A stretch of DNA of 64,000 nt from Sphingobacterium bambusae (GCF_033955345.1 NZ_CP138332.1:2790001-2854000), one strand, 5' to 3'. Counted from the first letter of the stretch, positions 17,629 to 27,309 are shown. Translations and numbers: made by a program. Notes: a model not told the origin generated them from the letters alone.

Positions 17629-20600
17629 ATGAATTACAAAAAATCTTTGGTTTGGCAAGCCCTACTCTACTCGAGTTTCTTGTTTTCCAGCGCTCAGGCA
17701 CAACAGAAGGAAACCTTGTTGTTGCGCAGTCCAAGTATAAGCGATAAGCATATTTCTTTTGTATATGCTGGTGATATATGGATCGCCGATAAAAACGGCG
17801 GCAATCCGCGTCAATTGACGGTAAACCCAGGCGTTGAACAGAACCCTATGTTTTCACCCGATGGACAGCAGGTTGCATTCACGGGGAATTATGACGGTAA
17901 TAACGATGTTTATGTGGTGTCTATTTACGGAGGAACCCCTAAACGCGTGACGTTCCATCCTTCATCCGATGTATTGCGTGGTTGGTTAAACAATAATGAA
18001 GTCTATTTTACGACAACCCGTGAGTTTACCTATTCTTTAGGGTCACGATTGTACAAATCGTCATTGTCATCCGATGTTTCAACAGCGCTACCTATGCCAG
18101 AGGCTTACCAAGGTAGTCCCTCAAAAGATGGCCGCTACTGGGCTTATATCAAAAATACAGACCCTACGGAGCGGGATCGGGTGGCTTTCAAACGTTACCG
18201 AGGAGGTGGAATGCCCTCTATTTGGATTTTTGATACACAAACTAAGGAGGTCGAGGCCATTCCCGGTGAGCGTAGCAATGATGTCAAACCGGTTTGGTTA
18301 GGTGACAAAGTGTTTTTCCTCTCGGATCGCGACAAGATCGTCAATATCTACAGTTACGATACAAAAACCAAAAAAGTCGAGAAGATAACAAACTACAAAG
18401 ATTACGATGTACGTACATTAAACGGCAACGGTAATGAGCTTACTTTTGAGTATGATGGTCGCGTACATATTCTGAACATCGCCAACAATAAAGTAAACAG
18501 TTTGGCTATTCAGGTTAATGTAGATGCGATGTACAAGCGTCCGCACTATATCGATATGGGCAAAGATATCCGCTCCTATACGATATCCCCTACCGGACAA
18601 CGCGCGCTTTTCGAAAATCGTGGAGAGATATTCTCTGTGCCGAAGGAAAAAGGTGATGCGCGAAATATCTCCAATTCGCCTGGTTCGCATGAGCGATATC
18701 CGTCTTGGTCGCCCAATGGAAAATGGATTTCCTTTATATCCGATAAAAACGGGAAGTATGAATTGGTTTTACGGGATCAAATGGCAAAAGATGATCCTAT
18801 CTATATCAGCTTAGGACAAACGTCTTTTTATTTTCAGCCAACCTGGTCTCCAGATTCCAAGAAGCTTTTCTACAATGATGCGCACCTCAACCTGTATTAT
18901 GTAGATATTGAAACCAAAAAGATCACTTTGGTGGACAACGATAAATTGGCTTCTGTTACCGGTAGAACATCTAACCATTTCCAACCCGCTTGGTCATACG
19001 ACTCGAATTGGATTTCTTACGTGAAAAGCCTAAATAATGGTGTACGCACGTTGTTTATGTACAATTTGGAGACAAAGCAGCAAACCCAGATTACCGATGG
19101 CATGAGTGCTGTAAATCAACCCACATTTAGCCGCGATGGTAAATATCTGTTCTTTACAGCGAGCACCAATGTAGGGTTGACAAATTCTGGTCTGCATATG
19201 TCTGCTTACGAAAAGAATGTAAGCTTTAATGTATATGCATTTTTACTTTCTAAAGATACACCGTCTATTTTCAAGAACGAAAGCGATGAAGAGAAGGTAG
19301 CGGAGGACAAAAAAGAAGATAAGAAAGCGGATAAAAAAGAAGATGCAAAGGCTGATAAGAAGAAAGACGACGATAAAGATGCAAAGAAAGATGCGAGCAA
19401 AGAGGATGATAAGAAGCCTAAGGTCAAAGTAGATTTGGATGATATCAACAGCCGTATTGTGGCTTTGCCATTGCAACCAGGCTATTACAGTCTAGACGGA
19501 AGTACCGAAAACATGCTAACTTACATGCGCGGACGCTCGATTGGTGTATACGACTTGGTAAAACTGGAAGATAAGACTATTGTTGATAATGCGAATGGCT
19601 TTGAGATCAGTGCAGATGGCAAGAAGATGATATACAGCAACAACCGCGAGTACTTTATCGTGGCGGCAGGCCAGAAGCCAGCGCCAGGAAGCGGAAAGAT
19701 TGAATTCAAGGATATCAAGCAGCTGGTTGATCCGGTAGCAGAATGGAAGCAAGTATTCAACGAAGTTTGGAGCATGCAGAAGGAATTTTTCTATGTAGAG
19801 AATATGCATGGTGTGGACTGGAATGCTGTTAAAACAAAGTATGCGAAGTTTTTACCGTACGTAGGACATCGGTCTGACTTAGGCTATCTATTGAATGAAA
19901 TGATGGGCGAAATGGTCGTAGGGCACAACTACATCTATCCTGGCGATCAACCATCGAGTCCTTCTGTCAATACAGGTACCTTGGGTGCGGATTTGGAAGC
20001 TACATCCAATGGATATAAGATTAATAAAATCTACACACGTTTGGATTGGAATCCTTCCTTCAAAGCGCCATTGGCCGAACCGGGTTTAAATATCAAAGAA
20101 GGCGAATACATAGTCGCTGTCAATGGTATTCCTGTAAATGCAGATATTAACCTTTATCAACTGTTGGAGAATGCTGTCGACAAGCAGGTAACGTTGAAGG
20201 TAAACGCTACGGCATCCCTTGAGGGCGCTCGCGAGGTGATCGTTAAGCCTATTTCCTTTAGTGATGAGGTAGCCTTGCGTAGAATGGAATGGGTGGAAGC
20301 AAACCGAAGAAAGGTCGATGCAATGAGTAACGGAAAGATAGCCTATGTCTATATGCCAAATACCGGCGGCGAAGGCTATACTTATTTTAATCGTTACTAT
20401 TTCTCCCAAATGGACAAAAAAGCTCTTCTGCTCGACGAGCGTAATAATGGTGGCGGTTCGGTAGCGGACTATGTGATCGACTTGCTTTCCCGAGAGCTTA
20501 TTTCCGGATGGAAGATTCGTGATGGAAAGAGCTTTACCACGCCAGGAAATGGAATTTTTGGCCCTAAGGCGATGATCATTAACGAGAATGCGGGTTCTGG

Positions 20601-20937
20601 TGGCGATATGATGCCTTACATGTTCCGCTTCAAGGGATTAGGTAAGTTAGTTGGCCGCACAACGATGGGTATTCTTGTCGGTATCTCAGGCTATCCTCCG
20701 CTGTTGGATGGTGGTAGTATCACCTCCCCTAACTTTGGCATCTTTGATCGGGATGGTAACTACATCATCGAAAACGAAGGTGTTGCACCAGATGTCTTTG
20801 TGGAGCAAATGCCGAAAGACCTACTTGAAGGCAGAGATCCGCAATTGGAAAAGACGGTTAATCTCCTGCTGGAGGAAATGAAAACTTATCCGTATAAAGA
20901 ATTAAAGGATCCCAAAGATCCTATTCGGGTAAAATAA
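17629..20937 (+). CDS. Tricorn-like S41 family peptidase
   Basis: 1102 residues with an N-terminal signal peptide (ALLYSSFLFSSAQA then QQKE). Residues ~30-540 contain WD40/PD40-like beta-propeller repeats (NPMFSPDGQQVAFTG, YPSWSPNGKWISF, QPAWSYDSNWISY). A Lys/Asp/Glu-rich low-complexity linker covers ~548-602. After this come a second propeller remnant, a tricorn C1 domain (about 700-760), a PDZ domain (LNIKEGEYIVAVNGIPVNADINLYQ) and the S41 catalytic domain. The likely nucleophile is Ser990 in NAGSGGD, as in tricorn protease. The family degrades peptides; with a signal peptide this one probably acts in the periplasm. It is a single-gene transcript flanked by its own promoter motif and a strong terminator. 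Confidence 0.9.
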   Translation: MNYKKSLVWQALLYSSFLFSSAQAQQKETLLLRSPSISDKHISFVYAGDIWIADKNGGNPRQLTVNPGVEQNPMFSPDGQQVAFTGNYDGNNDVYVVSIYGGTPKRVTFHPSSDVLRGWLNNNEVYFTTTREFTYSLGSRLYKSSLSSDVSTALPMPEAYQGSPSKDGRYWAYIKNTDPTERDRVAFKRYRGGGMPSIWIFDTQTKEVEAIPGERSNDVKPVWLGDKVFFLSDRDKIVNIYSYDTKTKKVEKITNYKDYDVRTLNGNGNELTFEYDGRVHILNIANNKVNSLAIQVNVDAMYKRPHYIDMGKDIRSYTISPTGQRALFENRGEIFSVPKEKGDARNISNSPGSHERYPSWSPNGKWISFISDKNGKYELVLRDQMAKDDPIYISLGQTSFYFQPTWSPDSKKLFYNDAHLNLYYVDIETKKITLVDNDKLASVTGRTSNHFQPAWSYDSNWISYVKSLNNGVRTLFMYNLETKQQTQITDGMSAVNQPTFSRDGKYLFFTASTNVGLTNSGLHMSAYEKNVSFNVYAFLLSKDTPSIFKNESDEEKVAEDKKEDKKADKKEDAKADKKKDDDKDAKKDASKEDDKKPKVKVDLDDINSRIVALPLQPGYYSLDGSTENMLTYMRGRSIGVYDLVKLEDKTIVDNANGFEISADGKKMIYSNNREYFIVAAGQKPAPGSGKIEFKDIKQLVDPVAEWKQVFNEVWSMQKEFFYVENMHGVDWNAVKTKYAKFLPYVGHRSDLGYLLNEMMGEMVVGHNYIYPGDQPSSPSVNTGTLGADLEATSNGYKINKIYTRLDWNPSFKAPLAEPGLNIKEGEYIVAVNGIPVNADINLYQLLENAVDKQVTLKVNATASLEGAREVIVKPISFSDEVALRRMEWVEANRRKVDAMSNGKIAYVYMPNTGGEGYTYFNRYYFSQMDKKALLLDERNNGGGSVADYVIDLLSRELISGWKIRDGKSFTTPGNGIFGPKAMIINENAGSGGDMMPYMFRFKGLGKLVGRTTMGILVGISGYPPLLDGGSITSPNFGIFDRDGNYIIENEGVAPDVFVEQMPKDLLEGRDPQLEKTVNLLLEEMKTYPYKELKDPKDPIRVK

Positions 20938-20940
20938 ACA

Positions 20941-20975
20941 AAGAAGGAGCGAATTTTCGCTCCTTCTTTCGTTAT
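20941..20975 (+). terminator. Strong terminator after the tricorn-like gene
   Basis: A perfect 13-bp stem (20941-20953 with 20956-20968, core GAAGGAGCGAA), a very short loop and a T-rich tail, starting 3 bp after the stop codon. Confidence 0.9.
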
Positions 20976-21005
20976 CTTCGTTTTGGGAAACGCTAAATTA
21001 AACTT

Positions 21006-21923
21006 ATGAATACGACGGACGGATCGATCAAAAATCCATGGGTAGATTTATTCCAGCTTTTTGTATGGCTGTTAATATGTACAATAGGGATGCAGGTCGT
21101 TTTGCTTATTACTGCTTTGATTTTCGGTAAAGAATTGAGCGATCTTGCCGTGATTATTCCGAATCGCGGACCAGATTTTTTCTCCTATTTGGCTTTGGCA
21201 TCGGGCTCTCTGGGTACTTTTTTACTTCCCGCCTATTTTTTTCAACAGCGCCGGCGGGAGTTTTCCTTGTTTCCAACGGATAATCCTGCAGACTGGAAGC
21301 GCTATATAGGCCCTATCCTTTTTTTGTTTGCCTTGGCTCCTTTGATGAACCTGATCGGTGAGTGGAATATGCATATGCAACTTCCGGAATCCCTTTCGAA
21401 GATAGAAGCATGGATGCGTCAACAGGAAGATAATATGGCGCAGTTGACTGGGCAGATTGTGATGACAACAAGCTGGAAGCGCTTGCTCTTGAACATTATC
21501 GTCATAGGTATGCTTCCTGCTATCTGTGAAGAGTTTTTTTTTCGCGGAGCGTTGCAGCATATTTTTAAACACATTTTAAAGAATGAACATGCAGCTGTTT
21601 GGGTCGTTGGTTTTATTTTCAGTGTTATACATTTCCAATTTTATGGTTTTTTCCCACGGTTCATATTGGGTGTTATATTCGGTTACGCGGTGCTGTGGAC
21701 AGGTAATATATGGACGGCTGTGCTTGCCCATTTTGTAAATAATACGAGCGTAGTAATAATTGCATTTTATTTTGCTCGCCAAGGAAAGGGGTATGAGGCA
21801 CTCATGGAAGTCGACACTTATCCAATTATTATGTATCTTGGCAGCTTCGTTTTTAGTGCGATGATTGGATTCGCATTTTATCACTACATAAAAAAAGAAG
21901 CTATATGGAAAAAGGCTGGGTAA
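21006..21923 (+). CDS. CPBP family intramembrane glutamic endopeptidase
   Basis: 305 residues with about eight hydrophobic segments. It carries the CPBP (Abi/Rce1-like) motifs: CEEFFFRGAL (catalytic Glu pair plus Arg), FSVIHFQFYG and LAHFVNNT, which supply the active-site histidines. Family members are membrane-embedded proteases, some linked to CAAX-type processing or bacteriocin immunity; the substrate here is unknown. Its last 19 bases overlap the following DUF2007 gene, which in turn overlaps cdsA, so the three are translationally linked in one operon with a DUF2461 gene. Confidence 0.88.
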   Translation: MNTTDGSIKNPWVDLFQLFVWLLICTIGMQVVLLITALIFGKELSDLAVIIPNRGPDFFSYLALASGSLGTFLLPAYFFQQRRREFSLFPTDNPADWKRYIGPILFLFALAPLMNLIGEWNMHMQLPESLSKIEAWMRQQEDNMAQLTGQIVMTTSWKRLLLNIIVIGMLPAICEEFFFRGALQHIFKHILKNEHAAVWVVGFIFSVIHFQFYGFFPRFILGVIFGYAVLWTGNIWTAVLAHFVNNTSVVIIAFYFARQGKGYEALMEVDTYPIIMYLGSFVFSAMIGFAFYHYIKKEAIWKKAG

Positions 21924-22126
21924 AGATAGCTACCTATTCGAACGAATTGACCGCAGAGTTAGCGAAGCTTGCGCTGGAGCAAAATGGCGTTATGGCCGTC
22001 TTATTAAATAAGCAGGACTCTTCCCTGAAGTTTGGTAGGATCGAACTCTTCGTGCAGGAAAATGATCAAATCAAGGCAGCTGAAATAATGGAAACGAACG
22101 ACACCAACGGACTGAATGAAAACTAG
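21905..22126 (+). CDS. DUF2007 family small protein (putative signal-transducing protein)
   Basis: 73 residues. The sequence WVKIATYSNELTAELAKLALEQNG matches the ferredoxin-like DUF2007 fold (also called putative prokaryotic signal-transducing protein). No catalytic residues are known for the family. It overlaps the upstream CPBP gene by 19 bp and the downstream cdsA by 11 bp, so its production is coupled to both. Confidence 0.8.
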   Translation: MEKGWVKIATYSNELTAELAKLALEQNGVMAVLLNKQDSSLKFGRIELFVQENDQIKAAEIMETNDTNGLNEN

Positions 22127-22919
22127 GGCGATAACTGGCTTCTTTTTTATTGCTGTCCTGATTGCGGCTGTATTGTTGGGGCCTTATGTGTTTATACCAT
22201 TTTTTACGGTATTAGGTGTGTACAGCGTCTATGAATTTTACAAGATGGTGCAAACAGAGCAGTCAACACCCTTGCTGTGGACAGGGATTTTCTCGGCGCT
22301 GGCCGGATTAACCGTACTTGGTGCTGTTTTGCTTGGATTTATCCCAGAAACAAGTCTATTATTGGCCTTCTCGTTCGCTTTTGTGCTATACATTACCGCC
22401 TTGTTTAGAAAAACAAACTCAGCGATTCAGGACATCGCATATACTTTGTTTGGCCTGCTTTATGCCGCGGTTCCCTTTGGTATATTTATATGCTTGGGTT
22501 TCGTGACGGGGATATACAACCCCTATATTCCCTTGGGTTTCCTAATATTGCTTTGGACAAATGATACCGGCGCGTATTTGGCAGGAAAAAGCTTCGGCAG
22601 AAGGAAACTCTTCGAACGTATTTCGCCTAACAAAACATGGGAGGGCTTTATCGGAGGTTTGGTATTGGCTGTGGTCGTTTCGCTGAATCTCGCACGCTAT
22701 TTCGATGCGCTATTAAGTTGGCAGTGGTTGGTGTTGGCGCTGATAATAGGCTCGTTCGGTACCCTAGGTGATCTTGTGGAATCCATGCTTAAACGTAATA
22801 CTGGCGTGAAAGATTCTGGAAATATCCTGCCCGGGCACGGCGGTCTTTTGGATCGATTTGATGGTCTTTTAATGGCTGCTCCTTTGGTGTATTTATTTCT
22901 GAAATTCTTTGTATTTTAA
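22116..22919 (+). CDS. cdsA: Phosphatidate cytidylyltransferase
   Basis: 267 residues with about seven to eight membrane helices. It makes CDP-diacylglycerol from phosphatidate and CTP, the branch point for membrane phospholipids. The C-terminal CDS signature is present: SPNKTWEGFIGG, GDLVESMLKRNTGVKDSG and LPGHGGLLDRFDGLL, with the metal-binding aspartates. It starts inside the DUF2007 gene (11-bp overlap) and is followed 9 bp later by the DUF2461 gene. Confidence 0.94.
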   Translation: MKTRAITGFFFIAVLIAAVLLGPYVFIPFFTVLGVYSVYEFYKMVQTEQSTPLLWTGIFSALAGLTVLGAVLLGFIPETSLLLAFSFAFVLYITALFRKTNSAIQDIAYTLFGLLYAAVPFGIFICLGFVTGIYNPYIPLGFLILLWTNDTGAYLAGKSFGRRKLFERISPNKTWEGFIGGLVLAVVVSLNLARYFDALLSWQWLVLALIIGSFGTLGDLVESMLKRNTGVKDSGNILPGHGGLLDRFDGLLMAAPLVYLFLKFFVF

Positions 22920-22928
22920 ATTGAACCG

Positions 22929-23591
22929 ATGAATATAGAAAAACAAACGTTCGACTTTCTTAAGCAGTTGAAAGAGAATAACGATAGGGAGTGGTTTCAA
23001 GCAAATAGGGAAGCTTATGAGGCAGCCTTAGCCAATGTGAAAGCATTTATCACGGCATTGATCAAAGAGCTTTCCTCCTTCGATCCACATATCAATACGG
23101 ATATACAGGCTGGAAAGTGTCTCTTTCGGATTTATCGAGATACCCGCTTCTCCAAAGATAAGACTCCCTACAAAAACTGGTTTGCTGCTGGTATTTCCGT
23201 TGACGGACGTAAATTGGACGGGCCGGAATACTATCTGCATATCGAGCCGGGAAAAAACTTTCTAGCAGCGGGCTACTGGCGTCCCGAGAAGCAACACTTG
23301 GATAGCATTCGTCAAGAGATAGACTATAACTTTACTGGCCTTGAAGAGGCTCTTCAGCAGGGCGGATGGTCCGTGGATGATTTATCATCAGAAGATAAAT
23401 TGAAGCGGGCCCCAGCCGGTTACAATGAGGATGATCCACATATTGATGTGCTCAAGCTCAAAAGCTTTATTCTGTACCAGCCTTTCGACGATAAGCAACT
23501 ATGCAGTGCTAAAGGTTTAGAGCTTCTTGTGGATACGGCCAAGCGAATTTTACCATTCAAGAGTTTTATACACGAAGCCCTGGATCAATAA
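22929..23591 (+). CDS. DUF2461 domain protein (TIGR02453 family)
   Basis: 220 residues matching the DUF2461 pattern: FDFLKQLKENNDREWFQANR at the start, then FRIYRDTRFSKDKTPYKNW and YYLHIEPG. No enzymatic role is established for the family. It is the last gene of the CPBP-DUF2007-cdsA-DUF2461 run. Its stop codon overlaps the convergent anmK stop by 7 bp, so there is no room for a terminator outside coding sequence. Confidence 0.88.
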   Translation: MNIEKQTFDFLKQLKENNDREWFQANREAYEAALANVKAFITALIKELSSFDPHINTDIQAGKCLFRIYRDTRFSKDKTPYKNWFAAGISVDGRKLDGPEYYLHIEPGKNFLAAGYWRPEKQHLDSIRQEIDYNFTGLEEALQQGGWSVDDLSSEDKLKRAPAGYNEDDPHIDVLKLKSFILYQPFDDKQLCSAKGLELLVDTAKRILPFKSFIHEALDQ

Positions 23592-24781
23592 GGAAAAGAT
23601 AGTTTGCCCATACAAACTGCCGGTGAATCTTTAATCTGTGTCACGTTTTCTGGTTTTCCGGCAATCGTTTCGTTCGCCAAAATGGCGAATAGACAAGCTT
23701 CCTTCGCATCTGGATTCAAGTTCAATGCCTCGAATGAAGCCACCTTGGCTTCCGGTAGAAGATCTTGGATGAATGTTGTCATAAGCGGATTATGTATGCC
23801 GCCCCCACTGATATAGACGGCTATTTCGGTAAGATCTACGGCTTGTCTTTTTATGGCATCTGTCATTGTGACCGCGGAAAATCGCGTCAACGTTGCCAAA
23901 ACATCCTGCGGAGACAAAGCTTCTGTGCCCGAATTTCGCAGTGCCTTACGTAAGAAATCTAGGTTAAATAATTCTGGTCCTGTCGTTTTAGGGAAGGGCT
24001 CATCGAAGAAACTTTCTTCCAATAAATGCTGAAGTAAAGGGTTGTTTACAGAGCCTTTGCTAGCTTCCTCGGCATTCTCATCCATTTCTCTACCAAAAAA
24101 AGCATCCATATACTGGTTTATCAAGGTGTTTCCCGGACCTACATCTGTTGCGTATGCAGCAGCAGCACTTCCCTTGCTTGGAAGAAACGTGAAATTGGCT
24201 ATTCCACCGATGTTCAGTAAAAAACGACTTTCTTTGTCAGAACGAAAGAGTAGAAAATCGCCATAAGCGGCAAGCGGAGCCCCTTCTCCCCCTGCAGCGA
24301 GGTGTTTCTGTCTGAAATCACTCAAGGTGATGATACCTGTTTGGACAGCGATATGATCGGCATCACCTATCTGCAGCGTGCTATTGGGGTAGATAGGATC
24401 CTGCAGAAGCCTTCTTGGCGCATGGTAAACGGTTTGCCCATGACTTGCGATAAGGTCTACCTCGGAAGCGTTTATTTGCCAATCACTAAGCGCCTGATTG
24501 ATCATGTGCGCATGTACTTCGCCCACGTAAGCGTGAAGGCCGCAAAGCGCTTGTTGGTCGATTTGCCGTTTCGCAAAAACAGAACGAACCCTTTCCCTGA
24601 AAATGCGGTCGTAAGGCAGCGTTGTAAATTTTTCTAAGACCAAGCTGGACGCTGTTCCGCTGCCGGATATGCTACACAAGGCGATATCCAAGCCATCTAA
24701 GGATGTTCCAGACATCAGTCCGATAATGCGTCGGGTTTGCTTTTTACCGATTTGATATAGTCGTTCGATCTGCGCGTTCAT
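23585..24781 (-). CDS. anmK: Anhydro-N-acetylmuramic acid kinase
   Basis: 398 residues from the ATG at 24781. An in-frame upstream ATG at 24829 adds 16 atypical residues (MCNCGRLP) and is rejected. GLMSGTSLDGLDIAL near residue 22 is the family's ATP/sugar-binding start; LIASHGQTVYHAP, LNIGGIANFTFLP, DVGPGNTLIN and the YISGGGIHNPLM segment are conserved. The enzyme phosphorylates and opens 1,6-anhydro-MurNAc to MurNAc-6-phosphate for peptidoglycan recycling. It diverges from gcvH. Confidence 0.94.
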   Translation of the reverse strand: MNAQIERLYQIGKKQTRRIIGLMSGTSLDGLDIALCSISGSGTASSLVLEKFTTLPYDRIFRERVRSVFAKRQIDQQALCGLHAYVGEVHAHMINQALSDWQINASEVDLIASHGQTVYHAPRRLLQDPIYPNSTLQIGDADHIAVQTGIITLSDFRQKHLAAGGEGAPLAAYGDFLLFRSDKESRFLLNIGGIANFTFLPSKGSAAAAYATDVGPGNTLINQYMDAFFGREMDENAEEASKGSVNNPLLQHLLEESFFDEPFPKTTGPELFNLDFLRKALRNSGTEALSPQDVLATLTRFSAVTMTDAIKRQAVDLTEIAVYISGGGIHNPLMTTFIQDLLPEAKVASFEALNLNPDAKEACLFAILANETIAGKPENVTQIKDSPAVCMGKLSFPY

Positions 24782-24853
24782 TGTACTAAAATACGATAAA
24801 TCCATCGGTAAACGGCCGCAATTACACATACGATTGTGTGAAAATGTCTAATT

Positions 24854-24885
24854 TTTGGTTATGTCGAAGGATAATTATATTTTTG
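24854..24885 (+). promoter_or_regulatory. Complete Bacteroidota promoter for gcvH
   Basis: -33 TTTG (24854-24857) and -7 TATTTTTG (24878-24885, TAnnTTTG) are separated by 20 bp, within the expected range. Transcription would begin about 10 nt before the gcvH ATG, leaving a very short leader. Confidence 0.65.
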
Positions 24886-24901
24886 GGCAAAGAAAAAATA
24901 T

Positions 24902-25282
24902 ATGAATTTCCCAGCAGAATTAAAATACACTAAAGATCACGAATGGATTCGTGTGGAAGGTGACGAAGCCGTTATCGGTATCACTGATTTCGCGCAGCGC
25001 GAATTAGGGGATATCGTGTTTGTCGATATTAGCACCGTAGGTGAAGAGATCGCAGAGAACGAAGTTTTTGGCACTGTAGAAGCTGTTAAAACGGTTTCTG
25101 ATCTTTTTATGCCTGTTAAGTCAACAGTTTTAGCTGTTAATGATGCTATTGATTCTTCACCTGAGTTAGTAAATACAGATCCTTATGGAGATGGCTGGAT
25201 CATCCGCGTAAAATTGTCTGATGTAGCTGATGTAGAAGCACTATTGTCTGCAGATCAATACAAAGCTGAAATAAACGCATAG
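24902..25282 (+). CDS. gcvH: Glycine cleavage system H protein
   Basis: 126 residues, standard length. It carries the lipoyl arm that shuttles the methylamine group between the P, T and L proteins of the glycine cleavage system. The lipoylation site lies in [15 protein letters not shown] (the Lys after EAV). [23 protein letters not shown] is the classic N-terminus. The partner genes gcvT and gcvP are not in the window. It has a well-formed promoter and is followed by two hairpins. Confidence 0.96.
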   Translation: MNFPAELKYTKDHEWIRVEGDEAVIGITDFAQRELGDIVFVDISTVGEEIAENEVFGTVEAVKTVSDLFMPVKSTVLAVNDAIDSSPELVNTDPYGDGWIIRVKLSDVADVEALLSADQYKAEINA

Positions 25283-25308
25283 TTCGTATAAAATGACAGC
25301 ATAATTAG

Positions 25309-25333
25309 GGCTTTCCCCATAGGGTCGAAAGCC
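25309..25333 (+). terminator. Hairpin 27 bp after gcvH
   Basis: GGCTTTC (25309-25315) pairs with GAAAGCC (25327-25333), with an inner CCC/GGG pairing. There is no strong T-tract, so it could be a 3'-end-stabilising hairpin rather than a terminator. Confidence 0.4.
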
Positions 25334-25345
25334 GACTGTTTGTAT

Positions 25346-25387
25346 AAAAAAATGACCTGTTTGCTAGCTAAACAGGTCATTTTTTTA
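25346..25387. terminator. Bidirectional terminator between gcvH and the convergent secreted-protein gene
   Basis: A perfect inverted repeat around AATGACCTGTTT/AAACAGGTCATT with an A-run on one side and a T-run on the other, so it can end transcription from both directions. Confidence 0.9.
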
Positions 25388-25403
25388 TGGAGTATTGATC
25401 AAT

Positions 25404-26159
25404 CTATTGCACCGTCAATACCACATCACTGATTACTTTGGTTCCTTGGACTTCAATCGATGTTTTTACATCTGCGTTTTTTGTAACAAGTGTCTTTTTA
25501 TCCAACACATAGGATCCGATTACGCTACCTACTTCGTTGGATGAATCGTCTAATAGTTTTCCGACGACATCGATAACGTAACCATTTTCGTTTTCTTCTT
25601 TAAACGTAGACGTTGTTTCTGTTTTGGATATAAGTGGATTTTCACCCATATCTGCGCTATGTTGCCAAGTTGCACCAACAGCGACTGGATTTTCTGGAAG
25701 CGGTGTAGAGATACTTGCAAAGGAGGTTTTATCCATTCCTTGCCCAATACCTTCCGGTAGGATTACGTCAACCGTTTTGCCTTTTGGTGTCAATATTACA
25801 GTGATGACTTGATTAATGATCTTCTCGAACTGCGAGCCCATCATCTTGGCCATTTCATCTTTTGGCTCTTCTTCCGAATTGTAAGACATATTCATCATTC
25901 CCGCATCAACATCTACCTTTACAGCCTTTGTGACAGTTTCGATCTTAAAATTTTCATCCTGTTTTTCCGTAGCTGTCATGACCATTTTCATATTCATGTC
26001 CATAATCATACTTTGCGGTCCTTCCACATCGGTTTTAACTTGCATCAGCATATTTATGGGTTTGCCAATTTCGGGGTTTAATTTGAAATCAACGGCCTTT
26101 TGGGCGAAAGAAACGAATCCGAGACAAAGGGCTATTCCCGTAACGAAGTATTTTTTCAT
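25404..26159 (-). CDS. Secreted protein of unknown function (DUF6263-like)
   Basis: 251 residues from the ATG at 26159, which starts a clear signal peptide (MKKYFVTGIALCLGFVSFAQK). A longer frame to 26231 is unlikely. The mature part alternates beta strands: VDFKLNPEIGKPINMLMQVKTD, a methionine-rich patch (MIMDMNMKMVMT), a conserved-looking NPVAVGATWQHSADM, and GSYVLDKKTLV. This pattern resembles the DUF6263 family of periplasmic beta-rich proteins, but that assignment is uncertain. The methionine cluster could bind a metal; this is speculative. Confidence 0.7.
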   Translation of the reverse strand: MKKYFVTGIALCLGFVSFAQKAVDFKLNPEIGKPINMLMQVKTDVEGPQSMIMDMNMKMVMTATEKQDENFKIETVTKAVKVDVDAGMMNMSYNSEEEPKDEMAKMMGSQFEKIINQVITVILTPKGKTVDVILPEGIGQGMDKTSFASISTPLPENPVAVGATWQHSADMGENPLISKTETTSTFKEENENGYVIDVVGKLLDDSSNEVGSVIGSYVLDKKTLVTKNADVKTSIEVQGTKVISDVVLTVQ

Positions 26160-26241
26160 AATAATATCTATATGTAGTGAATATAATAAAAAAAATGGAA
26201 AGAGAATGTAAAAGCCATTGTTTCTAAACACTTAAACATAA

Positions 26242-26269
26242 AAAAAGGTATCCATTAGGATACCTTTTC
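26242..26269 (-). terminator. Terminator after pdhB
   Basis: The stem GGTATCC/GGATACC, extended by AAAA/TTTT, has a 4-nt loop and a T-run in minus-strand reading, 22 bp past the pdhB stop. Confidence 0.85.
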
Positions 26270-26290
26270 TATGTATATTTTTAATACCGA

Positions 26291-27277
26291 TTACTTTTTC
26301 AAGTAGGACACTTCTTTTACGGCTTTTACCACTTTTGCAACGCTTGGTAATGTCGCTTCTACCAAAGTAGGTGCATAACCAAGAGGAACGTCTGCAGAAG
26401 TAACGCGAATAACAGGTGCGTCAAGGTAATCGAAGGCATCTTTCTGCACACGGAATGCTACCTCTGAAGAGATAGATGCCAAAGGCCAAGCTTCTTCTAC
26501 GACAACAAGTCTATTTGTTTTCTTAACAGATTCAATGATTGCAGGGAAGTCAATCGGACGAACAGAGCGTAAGTCGATCAATTCCACATTGATGCCTTCT
26601 TTTGTCAATTCTTCAACGGCAGGAAGTACAACCCGCGGAATCATTTTTCCGAAAGACACGATGGTTACATCCGTACCTTCTTTGATGACGTTGGCTTTTC
26701 CGATAGGAAGGTAGTATTCTTCTTCAGGAACAGGGCCTTTATCACCATACATCACTTCAGACTCCATAAAGATAACCGGATCTGGATCAATGATGGAGGA
26801 CTTTAATAAACCTTTAGCATCGTAAGGGTTTGATGGTACAACGACTTTCAAACCGGGAGTATTTGCATACCAATTTTCAAAGTTCTGAGAGTGCTGAGCA
26901 GCCAATTGTCCGGCGTTACCTGTAGGTCCACGGAAAACAATTGGGCAAGAGAACTGACCGCCGCTCATTTGACGAATCTTTGCCGCAGCATTGATCACTT
27001 GGTCAATCGCAACCAAAGAGAAGTTGAAGGTCATGAATTCGATAATTGGACGTAAACCGTTCATGGCAGCACCAACACCGATACCAGCGAACCCTAGTTC
27101 GGCGATAGGTGTGTCGATGATACGTTTTGCACCAAATTCTTCCAACATGCCTTGGCTTACTTTGTATGCACCATTGTATTCGGCGACTTCCTCGCCCATC
27201 AAGAATATTTTATCATCTTTACGCATTTCTTCGTTCATTGCTTCACGAAGTGCTTCTCTGAATTGTATTTCTCTCAT
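26291..27277 (-). CDS. pdhB: Pyruvate dehydrogenase E1 component, beta subunit
   Basis: 328 residues from MREIQFREALREAMNEEM; the extended frame to 27355 crosses the promoter motif at 27310-27317 and is rejected. E1-beta pairs with E1-alpha to decarboxylate pyruvate using thiamine pyrophosphate. Conserved features are FLMGEEVAEYNGAYKVSQGM, DTPIAELGFAGIGVGAAM, GPTGNAGQLAAQHSQ and the C-terminal DVPLGYAPTLVE. A branched-chain 2-oxoacid dehydrogenase beta subunit is possible but less likely. The alpha subunit is not adjacent. Confidence 0.9.
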   Translation of the reverse strand: MREIQFREALREAMNEEMRKDDKIFLMGEEVAEYNGAYKVSQGMLEEFGAKRIIDTPIAELGFAGIGVGAAMNGLRPIIEFMTFNFSLVAIDQVINAAAKIRQMSGGQFSCPIVFRGPTGNAGQLAAQHSQNFENWYANTPGLKVVVPSNPYDAKGLLKSSIIDPDPVIFMESEVMYGDKGPVPEEEYYLPIGKANVIKEGTDVTIVSFGKMIPRVVLPAVEELTKEGINVELIDLRSVRPIDFPAIIESVKKTNRLVVVEEAWPLASISSEVAFRVQKDAFDYLDAPVIRVTSADVPLGYAPTLVEATLPSVAKVVKAVKEVSYLKK

Positions 27278-27309
27278 CAGTTGTAAAATTGTGTCTTTTT
27301 TGAATATCG

